From Aequorivita sp. (GTDB lineage Bacteria > Bacteroidota > Bacteroidia > Flavobacteriales > Flavobacteriaceae): 64,000 nt of DNA. The stretch is from assembly GCA_030690315.1 (NCBI GenBank), contig JAUYGY010000056.1, positions 58,443-122,442 of the forward strand. Direction: 5' to 3'. Below, in pieces: positions 53,256 to 61,952 of the stretch (positions are counted from its first letter, which is position 1; each line of letters begins with the position of its first letter). The notes beneath the pieces are model-generated. The model ran no database searches. It was not told the origin of the DNA and saw only the letters and a list, made by a program, of their open reading frames with translations. The translations under genes were made by a program, and so were the position numbers.

Positions 53256-56200
53256 ATGAAAAAATCCCTACTCCTATTTTTTGCAATGTGCTCGCTTTTA
53301 GCACCAGCCCAAACCCCCTGCGTAAATGGTTATGCCACAGTAGGTGGCAAAAGCTATCCATGTAACGGCCTTACCCTGCAGAGTTATATTTCTTCAGCCA
53401 CAATGGGTGCTGCAGAAGCACAGGATTCTTGGGGATGGACAGACCCGCAAAGCGGGAAGGAATACGCCATTGTTGCTCTGGACAATGGCACAGCTTTCGT
53501 TGATATCAGCAACCCCACTAGCCCAAAATATCTTGCGCGATTAAATTCCCAGACCTCAAGTAGCCTGTGGCGCGATGTAAAAGTTTATAAAGATCATGCG
53601 TTTATTGTAAGTGATGCCAATGGAAATCACGGCATGCAGATTTTTGATCTTCGCAGATTAAGAGCCCTAACGGGGAATCCAGCAGTGACTTACACAAAAA
53701 CACAAACTGACGGCAATTTATATTGGCATGCAAGTTATGGCAGTGCACACAACATTGTCATTAATGAAGTTTCCGGCTATGCCTATATCCTCGGCTCCCA
53801 ATCATTTAATAGCGGAGGCCCAATCATTGTTAAGCTCGATGACAATAATGACGGCATCCCTACTGATCCTGTAATCGTAAAGTTATTTCCCGATTTATTT
53901 TACTGTCACGATGCCGAAGTCGTTATTTATGACGGCCCAGACCCAGATCATCAAGGAAAGGAAATTATGGTTGGGGCTTTTAGTGGTGATGACAAAATAA
54001 ACATCATAGATTTCACAAACAAAACAGATCCCACCGTTATTTCCACAGTGACCTATGCAAACAAATTTTATACCCATCAAGGATGGTTTACTGAAGACAA
54101 GCGTTTCTTTCTTGCAGGTGACGAAGTGGATGAAGAAAGAAAAGGTTTCAACACCCGTACCTTGGTTTTTAATGTTGAAGATCTTGACAATCCTACTTTG
54201 GCTTACACCTATTATGGAGCAACTCCAGCCATAGACCACAATGGATATGTTAGGGGAAATAGGTTCTACTTGGCCAATTATGGCGCAGGAATGCGCATAA
54301 TGAAATTAGATGGTCTATACAACCAAACCCCAAGCATGACTGAAATAAATTATTTTGACTGTTTTCCAACAAATAACACTGCTGCTTTTAATGGCACATG
54401 GAATGTTTACCCATACTTTGAAAGTGGAAATTTAATTGCAACAGGCTTCGGGGACGAAAATATAAATGGAGACGGAGGGTTATTTGTCATTAAAGATCCG
54501 CTATATGATAATACACCCCCTGTCGCCATTTGCCAAAACTACACCGCAACCCTAGACATAAACACAGGCAGTATTACCATACTCGCTACTGATATTGACA
54601 ATGGCTCAACCGACAATTTCGGAATAACAAAAAGAACTATTACTGCCGGACAAACAACCTTTACATGTAAAGACGTGGGACAAACATTCAATGTAACCCT
54701 TACCGTGGAGGATGACTATGCAAACAAAGCATCTTGTACGGCCATAGTTACCGTTGCAGCCGCCACAACAACCTATTCCGGAAGCACTTGGAGCAACGGC
54801 GCTCCAGGCCTTGGCTCGAATGCGAAAATCAGCAGCAATTATAACACTGCCACAACTGGAAGCATAGATGCTTGTTCTTGCGAAGTTGACGCAACCAAAA
54901 CCCTTACCATTGCAGCAGAAGATTATCTGAATGTAACTAAAGACATCACCGTTAATGGCAACCTTATTGTAGAACATCAAGGCAGTGTAGTTCAATTAGA
55001 AGATAATGCCACTGTTGCCAACAATGGCGTTATCAATGTAGAATATACAACTCCGTTCATGCTTCCAAGAACCTTTTTGGTTATGGGTAGCCCTATGACT
55101 TCAGAAACACGTAATGGTGTTTTTACCAATGCACACAAAGTACTGAATCATCTTACTGAAAACTTTGTCCCCAATCCTGATGTTGCCGCACAATTCCCCA
55201 GTGCAGAAAATTTTGCCGATGACAATTATGACAACTGGATTACTTATAATGGTGCTATAAATTCAGCGGAAGGCTATATAGTTCGCCCCCAGGCAAATTT
55301 AATTGAAGGTAACAGAACCTATGATATGACCTACGAACAAGGAACTCTAAACACTGGTGACGTAAACTTCACGGTAAAATTCAATACCGATAGAAACAAC
55401 AGCCCTAATGTACTTTCAAACCCCTATGCTTCAGCCATCAGTGCGGCAGATTTTATTAATACCAATAGTATGGTGGATGAAGTATATTTCTGGAATCCGA
55501 ATACCCCACCAAATGGCACATTGCCAGGAGCAGGATCGATGAATTTTAGCATGGAAGATATTTCCGTGTACAATCTCATTGGCGGTAACCCAGCACCGTC
55601 GGACCCAACACAGACCTATCCAAGCGGATATATTTCTACCGGCCAAGGCTTTGGCATTAAGGCAACAGCGGCGGGAACTGCCACTTTCACAAACGCAATG
55701 CGGGTTACAGGCAATAACAACACTGCGCCACGCCCAGCAGCAGATGGAAACGATAGAATATGGGTACAGATTAAAAATGATCAATACCAAATGCAGACCA
55801 GTACACTTATTGGCTTTTCTACATTAACTACAGCAGGAATGGATCAAGGTTATGACAGTCGAAGACTAGCAACCGTGCTTTCGCTTTACACACATTTTGA
55901 AGATGGCAGTAAAGAATTTGGAATACAAAGCCGCGAAGCCTTTGAAGACGGTGCAAAAGTACTGATGGGCTTCTCCAGTTTGCTGGATGAAAACCTTGAG
56001 TATACCATTTCAATAAAAAACATTCAAGGCCCAGGTTTTGACAATGCAACCGTTTTCCTAATAGACAATGAACTAAATATACTTACCAATTTATCTCAGG
56101 AAAGCTACACCTTTAGAGCAGAAAAGGGAACCTACAACAGTCGTTTCACTTTACAGTTCAGAAGTAATGATATCTTGGGAGATACCGCTACTGCCCTTGA

Positions 56201-56432
56201 AAAAGTAACTGTTTACCCAAACCCCACAAGCGGGATGCTAAACATAATTTCGCCGGAAGCAAAGATTACCACCTTAGAAATTTTTGACGTAAGCGGCAGA
56301 AGACTACAAAATCTGGATCTTTCCACTGCAACCCATTATGAAGTTGACATGACAAACCTCCAAACCGCAATTTATTTTATTAAAATAAATACCGATATGG
56401 GCTCCGTCACAAAACAGCTAATCAAACAATAA
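53256..56432 (+). CDS. Choice-of-anchor-B surface protein with type IX sorting domain
   Basis: 1058-aa secreted protein; signal peptide MKKSLLLFFAMCSLLAPAQ. The first ~410 residues are a choice-of-anchor-B / LVIVD-type propeller (SWGWTDPQSGKEYAIVALDNGTAFVDISNPTSPKYLARL, HDAEVVIYDGPDPDHQGKEIMVGAFSGDDKINIIDFTN). Ig-like beta domains follow (TPPVAICQNYTATLDINTGSITILATDID, about 420-500), then a long beta-rich stretch with repeated strands. The last ~70 residues (TVYPNPTSGMLNIISPEAKITTLEIFDVSGRRLQNLDL...YFIKINTDMGSVTKQLIKQ) are a type A sorting signal. Last gene of the four-gene surface operon; it may anchor or cap the smaller paralogues. Confidence 0.85.
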   Translation: MKKSLLLFFAMCSLLAPAQTPCVNGYATVGGKSYPCNGLTLQSYISSATMGAAEAQDSWGWTDPQSGKEYAIVALDNGTAFVDISNPTSPKYLARLNSQTSSSLWRDVKVYKDHAFIVSDANGNHGMQIFDLRRLRALTGNPAVTYTKTQTDGNLYWHASYGSAHNIVINEVSGYAYILGSQSFNSGGPIIVKLDDNNDGIPTDPVIVKLFPDLFYCHDAEVVIYDGPDPDHQGKEIMVGAFSGDDKINIIDFTNKTDPTVISTVTYANKFYTHQGWFTEDKRFFLAGDEVDEERKGFNTRTLVFNVEDLDNPTLAYTYYGATPAIDHNGYVRGNRFYLANYGAGMRIMKLDGLYNQTPSMTEINYFDCFPTNNTAAFNGTWNVYPYFESGNLIATGFGDENINGDGGLFVIKDPLYDNTPPVAICQNYTATLDINTGSITILATDIDNGSTDNFGITKRTITAGQTTFTCKDVGQTFNVTLTVEDDYANKASCTAIVTVAAATTTYSGSTWSNGAPGLGSNAKISSNYNTATTGSIDACSCEVDATKTLTIAAEDYLNVTKDITVNGNLIVEHQGSVVQLEDNATVANNGVINVEYTTPFMLPRTFLVMGSPMTSETRNGVFTNAHKVLNHLTENFVPNPDVAAQFPSAENFADDNYDNWITYNGAINSAEGYIVRPQANLIEGNRTYDMTYEQGTLNTGDVNFTVKFNTDRNNSPNVLSNPYASAISAADFINTNSMVDEVYFWNPNTPPNGTLPGAGSMNFSMEDISVYNLIGGNPAPSDPTQTYPSGYISTGQGFGIKATAAGTATFTNAMRVTGNNNTAPRPAADGNDRIWVQIKNDQYQMQTSTLIGFSTLTTAGMDQGYDSRRLATVLSLYTHFEDGSKEFGIQSREAFEDGAKVLMGFSSLLDENLEYTISIKNIQGPGFDNATVFLIDNELNILTNLSQESYTFRAEKGTYNSRFTLQFRSNDILGDTATALEKVTVYPNPTSGMLNIISPEAKITTLEIFDVSGRRLQNLDLSTATHYEVDMTNLQTAIYFIKINTDMGSVTKQLIKQ

Positions 56433-56460
56433 CTCCCCACAATCCAATTTTGCTTACCCT

Positions 56461-56492
56461 AAAAAAGACCGCCCACAAGCGGTCTTTTTTTT
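56461..56492 (+). terminator. Terminator of the surface-protein operon
   Basis: AAAAAAGACCGC / GCGGTCTTTTTT stem with a 6-nt loop and T8 tail, 28 bp after the last stop. Confidence 0.92.
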
Positions 56493-56528
56493 ATGGAAAT
56501 AAAACCAAATTCAAGAATTATAATCATG

Positions 56529-56768
56529 ATTGTCCGATTAAAATTTAATCGAATCCGTTAAAGGCAAATCAATAAAGGGTTTCTGCAATTTTTTAAATAA
56601 GGACCTTCCTTTTTATTATTCATTATTAATTATTCATTATTAATTAATAATTGTCGTTGAGCATTTTCTGATGTCTTTATTCTTTGTTCTTTATTCTTTG
56701 TTCTTGGATCTTGGATCTTAGTTCATTGTTCTTTCAGCGCAGCGGTCTTATCTCTTTCCCCGGACAAT
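56529..56768. mobile_element. MITE-like element, copy 2
   Basis: 240 bp bounded by perfect 8-bp terminal inverted repeats ATTGTCCG and CGGACAAT, with an inner CGATTAAA/TTTAATCG palindrome near the left end. An 11-bp direct repeat GAATTATAATC stands 3 bp outside each end (56515-56525 and 56772-56782), as expected of a target duplication. Matches the copy at 26771-26997. No open frame inside. It accounts for most of the 361-bp gap to the next gene. Confidence 0.65.
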
Positions 56769-56793
56769 ACTGAATTATAATCCTTGATTTATA

Positions 56794-57519
56794 TTACTTG
56801 CATAAATATTTATTAATCATATACTGCGAAAGTGGCTTTAACGCCTTGCCAGTCTTAGGATGAAGGCCATAACTTGAAAAATATTCAATCGAGCCATTTT
56901 TATTCTTTACATACCAAATTCTTGCGCTTCCATCATCATTGAAAAAAATAGTTTCACAGTTTGGCGTTAACTGTTCAAAATTTTCAACCCGTTCATCCTT
57001 ATACGCTTTAAGAACCCCATTTTTTAATTTCTCGGCTTCAAAGGAAGCTTCAACATAGTGTGTCCCCTGCCATTCCATCCATCGTTGTTTGGTAAAATAG
57101 TGATACCCAAAAAACCCGCTAGCCAATAAAAAAGACATGAAAATAGTAATCAAGAAAAACTTGCTATTAAGGTTGGGTCCTTTAAAGCTTTGATTTTTAG
57201 AGATGAAATTTGGACTTGGGAGAGGTGCTTTACTTTCTTTCTTTTTAAGGGAATTTTGGTTTTCAAAATCCCGGAAATCCTTATACTCTAAATATTGAGC
57301 CAGCGCATCTACAACTTTTGGCTGTTTGATTGTTATTTCCTCACCTTCCTTGGCTTTGTTATACAGGTTGCGAAAACTCTTTTCACTATAAGGAAATGTT
57401 TCAGTAATGATTAACGATAATTCGTCCCCACATGCTTTTAATGACGGTTGAATAGCCTGTTTTTTAAAAAGCTCCCTTGCTACTTTTTCGTAAGCCTTTA
57501 CTAGTAATTCTTTATGCAT
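56794..57519 (-). CDS. Hypothetical single-pass membrane protein
   Basis: 241 aa. The cytoplasmic N-terminal half (MHKELLVKAYEKVARELFKKQAIQPSLKACGDELSLIITETFPYSEKSFRNLYNKAKEG) is helical and resembles regulatory N-domains in Bacteroidota. A Pro/Ser linker follows, then one membrane helix at about 121-144 (KFFLITIFMSFLLASGFFGYHYF) and a small extracytoplasmic C-domain (RWMEWQGTHYVEASFEAEKLKNGVLKAYKDERVENFEQLTPNCETIFFNDDGSARIWYVKNKNG). I do not recognise the family. It points away from the kinase operon on the other side of the gap. Confidence 0.65.
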   Translation of the reverse strand: MHKELLVKAYEKVARELFKKQAIQPSLKACGDELSLIITETFPYSEKSFRNLYNKAKEGEEITIKQPKVVDALAQYLEYKDFRDFENQNSLKKKESKAPLPSPNFISKNQSFKGPNLNSKFFLITIFMSFLLASGFFGYHYFTKQRWMEWQGTHYVEASFEAEKLKNGVLKAYKDERVENFEQLTPNCETIFFNDDGSARIWYVKNKNGSIEYFSSYGLHPKTGKALKPLSQYMINKYLCK

Positions 57520-57730
57520 AGCTACTGTTTTTCAATAATTTAAAACTACAAAAATCAGTTGGAAAACAATTGGAAATTCTTTTCCAAAACCTTTCCATTT
57601 CCTTTCCAAACTTTCCACCCCCTTCTTTCTTCATTTGCCTCAGTATTGCAATGCCGCCTTGGGTGTAACAAGGTTTACTAAACATTTCAATACTGCTACT
57701 GGAGCCGCAGTGTAAGTTGATTGACCATTT

Positions 57731-57776
57731 TTGAGAAGTAACCACTTGCCTTACTTCTGCGCTCCACACTTCTCAA
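57731..57776. promoter_or_regulatory. Inverted repeat in the leader region of the small lipoprotein
   Basis: TTGAGAAGT (57731-57739) pairs with ACTTCTCAA (57768-57776). The 357-bp gap also holds TTGGAAA/TTTCC repeats near 57555-57615. Its function is unknown: a leader RNA structure or a binding site are both possible. Confidence 0.35.
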
Positions 57777-57876
57777 TACCCGAAGGGCCATCCCTTCCAC
57801 TTTAACGTGTTGCCAAAAAAATTCACGGAGGAAAACCCGGGAGGCAACTCTAGTCTCAACTTTTAAATTATACAAA

Positions 57877-58047
57877 ATGAAGAAAATAGCTTTAATTTTA
57901 TTTACGGTATTCCTCAATATGGGTCTTTTTTCCTGTACCCCCCAAGCAATTTCTGAGGAAATAAAGAGTACACAAGCCTGTTGTGGCGATGATGGGGACC
58001 TTCCACCTCCCCCCCCACCGCCAATTGGTGGTAATGGCGGGGGATAA
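57877..58047 (+). CDS. Small Cys-Cys / poly-proline lipoprotein
   Basis: 56-aa protein, too short for a 60-residue cut-off. Lipoprotein signal MKKIALILFTVFLNMGLFSC (lipid Cys at about 20). The mature part TPQAISEEIKSTQ leads into ACCGDDGDLPPPPPPPIGG, ending NGGG. It stands 31 bp before a sensor kinase gene and reads in the same direction. Such a short, lipidated, cysteine-pair and proline-rich peptide is not a structural fragment of a larger gene (start, signal and stop are all present). I infer it may be a ligand, modulator or sensor partner of the kinase. No database comparison was possible. Confidence 0.75.
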   Translation: MKKIALILFTVFLNMGLFSCTPQAISEEIKSTQACCGDDGDLPPPPPPPIGGNGGG

Positions 58048-58078
58048 ATATCTGCCAATTTGTTAGTACTTTAGAGGA

Positions 58079-59731
58079 ATGAAAACTAACCGCTTTTCGT
58101 TCCTCTTTTTCTATGCTATGGGGGTTGCAATCTCAGTGCAGGCCACTGCACAACGCCAAAAAGATAGTGCTGCCTATCATTACCAAAATATTTTAAATCC
58201 CGATAATAAATCCGACATACCAAACGCCATTAAATTTTATACCTCATTAAAAAAAGAACATTTAAAAGAGGGTGACACCTACAAGGCAATCGAAGATTTA
58301 AGATTAATAGCTATCGGCCAAAATGATATTGGAAATATTTATGACAGTGAGAATACAACCGTTGAAGCATTAAGACTCATTGACGCCTCTCCTCAAAGTG
58401 ACACCCTTGTTGAATCGAGAAAAGGCCTGTATAATCAACTCGGGAAAATATATAGGGTAACACTTCATTTTAACAAAGCCATTGAAGCTTATAACAATGC
58501 ATTAAAATATTCCAAAACATTTAAGGATAGTATTACAATAATTAATAATAAAGCCACAATATATAAAGACCAAAAACTTTTTGATATAGCTTTAGCGCAA
58601 TTAAATAAAGCCATTTCCATTACCAATATTAAGCGTGATCTAAAACTATATGCAATGGTTCTGGACAATTTGGGCTTTGTCCAATCAAAACTCCATGACC
58701 CAAATGCACTTTCCAATTTAAAGGAGGCTTTGCAAATTCGGCAACAACAAAACGATCTTTCCGGTATTTATTCCAGCAATAAAAACCTTGCAATATATTA
58801 TTTTGATAATGAATATAAAGCACAAGCCCTCAGCTATGCCAACAAAGCATACCAAGCAGCCACGGCATTAAACAGCATTAACTATCTACAGGACGCCCTT
58901 TCCCTTTTTGCAATTATGGACGACGACCCTAAAATTGTAGCGTTCAAAAAAATCACAGACAGTATAGCCAAAGAAAAACAATTGGCCGAAAATAAAAATG
59001 CTTTTATAAAATACAATGTGGAAAAAGAGCAAAAAAATACCGCCGCCGCACAACTCAAACAAAAAGAAGAAAGAGCCCAAAAAGTGTTGTATATGTCACT
59101 GGGAATCTTCGCCACAACGCTTGCCGTTCTTATCATTATTCTTTTAAAAGTACGTCACAAAAAAGAAAAAATCCGCCAAGTATATACTACCGAAGCCCGA
59201 ATTTCGAAAAAAGTACACGACGAGGTGGCCAACGATCTGTATCATGTAATGGTAAAATTACAGCAAAACGCCCCTCCCAAAGAAGAAGTTTTGGACGCTA
59301 TAGAAAATATCTACAATAAAACCCGCGACATTTCAAAAGAAAATAGTGCCGTGGAAGTCAGCGAAAACTTTACGGAGCAATTATCAGATCTGCTGTTAAG
59401 TTATAAAAATGATCAAACCGCAGTAATTACCAAGAGTATCTCGAAAATGAACTGGAACACGGTTTCCGATTTAAAAAAGATTGCGATTTATAGAGTTTTG
59501 AAAGAACTGATGACAAACATGTCTAAACACAGCCACGCCACTTTGGTAGCTCTATCCTTTACCCAGAATTCAAATAAAATAAACATCATTTATTCAGACA
59601 ATGGTGTGGGTTGTCAAATAAAAAATAAAAATGGACTTCAAAATGCGGAAAACCGTATTCAAACCTTAAACGGAACTATTATTTTTGAATCAAAACCTAA
59701 TGAAGGGTTTAAAGCAAAAATAACTTTGTAA
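58079..59731 (+). CDS. TPR sensor histidine kinase
   Basis: 550-aa two-component kinase. Signal peptide (about 1-25), then TPR-type helical repeats exported to the periplasm (about 45-290, LYNQLGKIYRVTLHFNKAIEAYNNALKYS, LNKAISITNIKRDLKLYAMVLDNLGFVQSKL), a coiled-coil (EKEQKNTAAAQLKQKEERAQK), and one membrane helix (about 337-358). The phosphoacceptor His380 is in ISKKVHDEVANDLYHVMVKLQ. The HATPase domain shows LKELMTNMSKHSHATLVALSF and YSDNGVG. The C-terminus ends right after the ATPase domain. The response regulator ATG follows 3 bp after the stop. Confidence 0.9.
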   Translation: MKTNRFSFLFFYAMGVAISVQATAQRQKDSAAYHYQNILNPDNKSDIPNAIKFYTSLKKEHLKEGDTYKAIEDLRLIAIGQNDIGNIYDSENTTVEALRLIDASPQSDTLVESRKGLYNQLGKIYRVTLHFNKAIEAYNNALKYSKTFKDSITIINNKATIYKDQKLFDIALAQLNKAISITNIKRDLKLYAMVLDNLGFVQSKLHDPNALSNLKEALQIRQQQNDLSGIYSSNKNLAIYYFDNEYKAQALSYANKAYQAATALNSINYLQDALSLFAIMDDDPKIVAFKKITDSIAKEKQLAENKNAFIKYNVEKEQKNTAAAQLKQKEERAQKVLYMSLGIFATTLAVLIIILLKVRHKKEKIRQVYTTEARISKKVHDEVANDLYHVMVKLQQNAPPKEEVLDAIENIYNKTRDISKENSAVEVSENFTEQLSDLLLSYKNDQTAVITKSISKMNWNTVSDLKKIAIYRVLKELMTNMSKHSHATLVALSFTQNSNKINIIYSDNGVGCQIKNKNGLQNAENRIQTLNGTIIFESKPNEGFKAKITL

Positions 59732-59734
59732 GTT

Positions 59735-60400
59735 ATGTTCAAGAAAGTTTTAATTTCAGAAGATCTGGGCAGTGTAAGCAATGGTATCGTTTCCGTACTG
59801 GAGGCATTACACATAGGCAATTTTTACCAAGTGCAATATTGTGATGACGCGTATCTAAAGATAAAAAAAGCCAATCATGACGAACAACCCTTTGATTTAT
59901 TGATTACCGATCTTTCATTTATGGCAGACCATCGCCACCAAAAATACCCTTCCGGGGAAGTCCTTATAGAAGCCTTGAAAGAGGAATATCCCGCGCTAAA
60001 AATAATAGCCTATTCCGTTGAAGATCGCCCACCCAAGGTAAGGACCGTAATGCTGGAAAGTAAAGCAGATGCCTACGTTTGCAAAGGCAGAAAGGGATTG
60101 CAGCAATTGGAGGAAGCTATTTTTAAAGTATATAATAGTGAAACCTATCTTTCCCCACAAATTAGCAACGCGTTGCGAAAAACCACAACTCCTGAAATTG
60201 ACGATTTTGATATTAAAATGATGAAACTTCTCGCCAACGGCCTATCGCAAGATGAGATAAGCCATCACTTCAAAAGCAGGAATATCAACCCCAATAGTTT
60301 AAGCGCTATTGAAAAACGAATTATCAAACTCCGCAATAATTTTAGTGCAAAAAACGCCACTCAGCTTATATCCATCGCAAAGGATTTAGGGCTTATCTAA
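59735..60400 (+). CDS. Response regulator (REC + helix-turn-helix)
   Basis: 221 aa. The receiver domain has acidic ED at 9-10, phosphorylation site Asp59 (DLLITDLSF) and the conserved Lys/Ser region (IIAYSVED...ADAYVCKG). The C-terminal part, IDDFDIKMMKLLANGLSQDEISHHFKSRNINPNSLSAIEKRIIKLRNNFSAKNATQLISIAKDLGLI, is a LuxR-type helix-turn-helix for DNA binding. It lies 3 bp after the kinase and probably is its partner. Targets are unknown; the small lipoprotein-kinase promoter is a natural candidate. Confidence 0.88.
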   Translation: MFKKVLISEDLGSVSNGIVSVLEALHIGNFYQVQYCDDAYLKIKKANHDEQPFDLLITDLSFMADHRHQKYPSGEVLIEALKEEYPALKIIAYSVEDRPPKVRTVMLESKADAYVCKGRKGLQQLEEAIFKVYNSETYLSPQISNALRKTTTPEIDDFDIKMMKLLANGLSQDEISHHFKSRNINPNSLSAIEKRIIKLRNNFSAKNATQLISIAKDLGLI

Positions 60401-60598
60401 CTTTTTTAACGATGAGCTTTTAGAAAACACTCCATTAAGAAGCCTTTATTTTTCCTCACTGTAATTTTTTTACAACTAATTTTTATAATAAAGAGCCTCC
60501 ATTACGGAAAACCGTAAACAAAAGGTTTTTACACTTCCTATTTTAGCATTGATTTAGCCATGATGCATTTCTGGGGAGAATGAAGTGGCCAAAATCAA

Positions 60599-60630
60599 TC
60601 CCTTGCGGAATTCCGCAAGGGATTTTTCTT
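60599..60630. terminator. Palindromic terminator between the regulator and cas1
   Basis: CCCTTGCGGAA and TTCCGCAAGGG form a perfect 22-nt palindrome (60600-60621) followed by ATTTTTCTT on the plus strand; the minus strand has ATTGATTTT after it. It can end the two-component operon, or a short minus-strand RNA starting near cas1. Confidence 0.7.
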
Positions 60631-60661
60631 AAAATAAATAATGCTTGAAAAATGTATAATT

Positions 60662-60740
60662 ATGGAATTTAGAGCAATTCCATTTTCACGTAAAATTAAA
60701 CCACAAGTATAGCATACTTTGTAAGGCAAATTTTAAAAAT
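60662..60740 (+). ncRNA. Candidate tracrRNA region (anti-repeat upstream of cas1)
   Basis: AATTAAACCACAA (60694-60706) matches 12 of 13 bases of the end of the CRISPR repeat AATCAAACCACAA; the single change still allows a G-U pair with the crRNA. It is preceded by an 8-bp hairpin ATGGAATT/AATTCCAT and followed by GTAT-AGC-ATAC. No T-run terminator is seen before cas1. The alternative is a minus-strand RNA that ends at the palindrome at 60600. Length and strand are unproven; only the anti-repeat is solid. Confidence 0.4.
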
Positions 60741-60747
60741 AACTGGC

Positions 60748-61632
60748 ATGATAAAACGAACCCTCTTCTTCACCAACAAAACCTCCATTACCACCAAGTG
60801 GGAACAGTTAGTAGTTAAAACCGAATTGGGGGAAAAAACTGTACCCATTGAGGACATAGGGTTTATTGTAATCGAAAACCAAGAAATCTATATTTCCATT
60901 CCTGCCCTCAACAAACTTATCGACAATAATGTGGCCGTGATTTTCTGTGATGCCAAGCACATGCCTTCAAGCATGCTTTTAAACCTAAATGGTCACCATA
61001 CGCAACAGGAACTGTTCAGCAACCAAATAAATGCTTCCGAACCATTAAAAAAACAGATCTGGCAACAAATAATTAAAAAGAAAATAAAGCATCAAGGGGA
61101 ACATTTGGAGAAATTAAAAAAACCATTTGAAGTACTTAAATTCCACGAATCAAAAGTATTGAGCGGCGATACCGATAATAGGGAAGGCGCTGCGGCCGCG
61201 CACTATTGGAAACACATATTCGATTTCGACTTTAAAAGAGAGCGCTTTGGCGATTATCCAAATCCCTTTCTCAATTATGGTTATATAATCCTAAGGGCCG
61301 CAGTGGCACGTTCACTGGCCGCAAGTGGACTACTCTGTACCTTGGGGATTCACCATCACAATAAATACAACGCTTTCTGTTTGGCAGACGATGTTATGGA
61401 ACCCTACCGTCCATTGGTGGATGCTAAAGTCCTTCAGATAATGGCAGATCATTCTGAAAACGAGCTCACAACGGAAATAAAATTAGCGCTACTCTCGGTA
61501 CTTACTGAAACAGTATATTTCAAAGCAACCAAAAGCCCACTGATGGTGGCTCTCGCAAAAACAAGCAGCTCACTGCAGCAATGTTATAATGGAACCGCAA
61601 AAAAGATTAGTTATCCAAGGTTATGGAACTAA
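60748..61632 (+). CDS. cas1: CRISPR-associated endonuclease Cas1 (type II-C character)
   Basis: Integrase subunit that inserts new spacers with Cas2; 294 aa, the size typical of type II Cas1. The metal-binding residues are visible: Glu146 in NREGAAAAHYWKHIF, a histidine in LGIHHHNKYNAF (about 203) and Glu218 in DDVMEPYRPLVD. N-terminal beta domain (IKRTLFFTNKTSITTKWEQLVVK). It overlaps cas2 by 10 bp. No cas9 lies upstream: the preceding gene is a response regulator. Type II-C is inferred from Cas1/Cas2 length and sequence style plus the 36-bp repeat. Confidence 0.93.
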   Translation: MIKRTLFFTNKTSITTKWEQLVVKTELGEKTVPIEDIGFIVIENQEIYISIPALNKLIDNNVAVIFCDAKHMPSSMLLNLNGHHTQQELFSNQINASEPLKKQIWQQIIKKKIKHQGEHLEKLKKPFEVLKFHESKVLSGDTDNREGAAAAHYWKHIFDFDFKRERFGDYPNPFLNYGYIILRAAVARSLAASGLLCTLGIHHHNKYNAFCLADDVMEPYRPLVDAKVLQIMADHSENELTTEIKLALLSVLTETVYFKATKSPLMVALAKTSSSLQQCYNGTAKKISYPRLWN

Positions 61633-61952
61633 ATGGATATAGAATTATGTGGCTATTTGTATTTTTTGACCTGCCAACTGAAACTAAGAAAGATCGTCGC
61701 AATGCCGGACTTTTTAGAAAAAACCTCCTCAAGGATGGTTATGCCATGATGCAATATTCCGTGTATATCAGGCATTGTGCCAGTAGTGAAAGTGCAGACG
61801 TTCATGAAAAAAGGGTTTACAGACTATTACCCCCCTTGGGCAAAGTGAGTATTTTAAGAATTACAGATAAACAATTCGGTAATATTATGAACTTTTGGGG
61901 CAAGGCCGAAGTACCCAAAGAGCCGCCGCCTGCCCAATTGGAGTTGTTTTAA
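61623..61952 (+). CDS. cas2: CRISPR-associated Cas2
   Basis: Structural partner of Cas1 in adaptation, 109 aa. It begins NGYRIMWLFVFFDLPTETKKDRRNAGLFRKNLLKDGYAMMQYSVYIRHC, a ferredoxin-like fold with the conserved Asp16, and ends PPPAQLELF, as in type II-C Cas2. Starts inside cas1 (10-bp overlap), so the two are translationally coupled. The last four bases overlap the convergent transposase gene; the CRISPR array begins 1.1 kb further right rather than directly after cas2. Confidence 0.93.
   Translation: MELNGYRIMWLFVFFDLPTETKKDRRNAGLFRKNLLKDGYAMMQYSVYIRHCASSESADVHEKRVYRLLPPLGKVSILRITDKQFGNIMNFWGKAEVPKEPPPAQLELF

Noticed and set aside
56529..56768. Insertion sequence at the MITE-like copy
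   Set aside because: No transposase frame; only short terminal repeats, so kept as a non-autonomous element.
57512..58058. Minus-strand frames covering the leader and the small lipoprotein gene
   Set aside because: No signal, domain or start context; the plus-strand lipoprotein with lipobox and stop explains 57877-58047 better.
60711..60721. CATACTTTG before cas1 as a -7 promoter element
   Set aside because: Lacks one base of the TAnnTTTG pattern and a -33 TTTG at a fitting distance; possible but not supported well enough.
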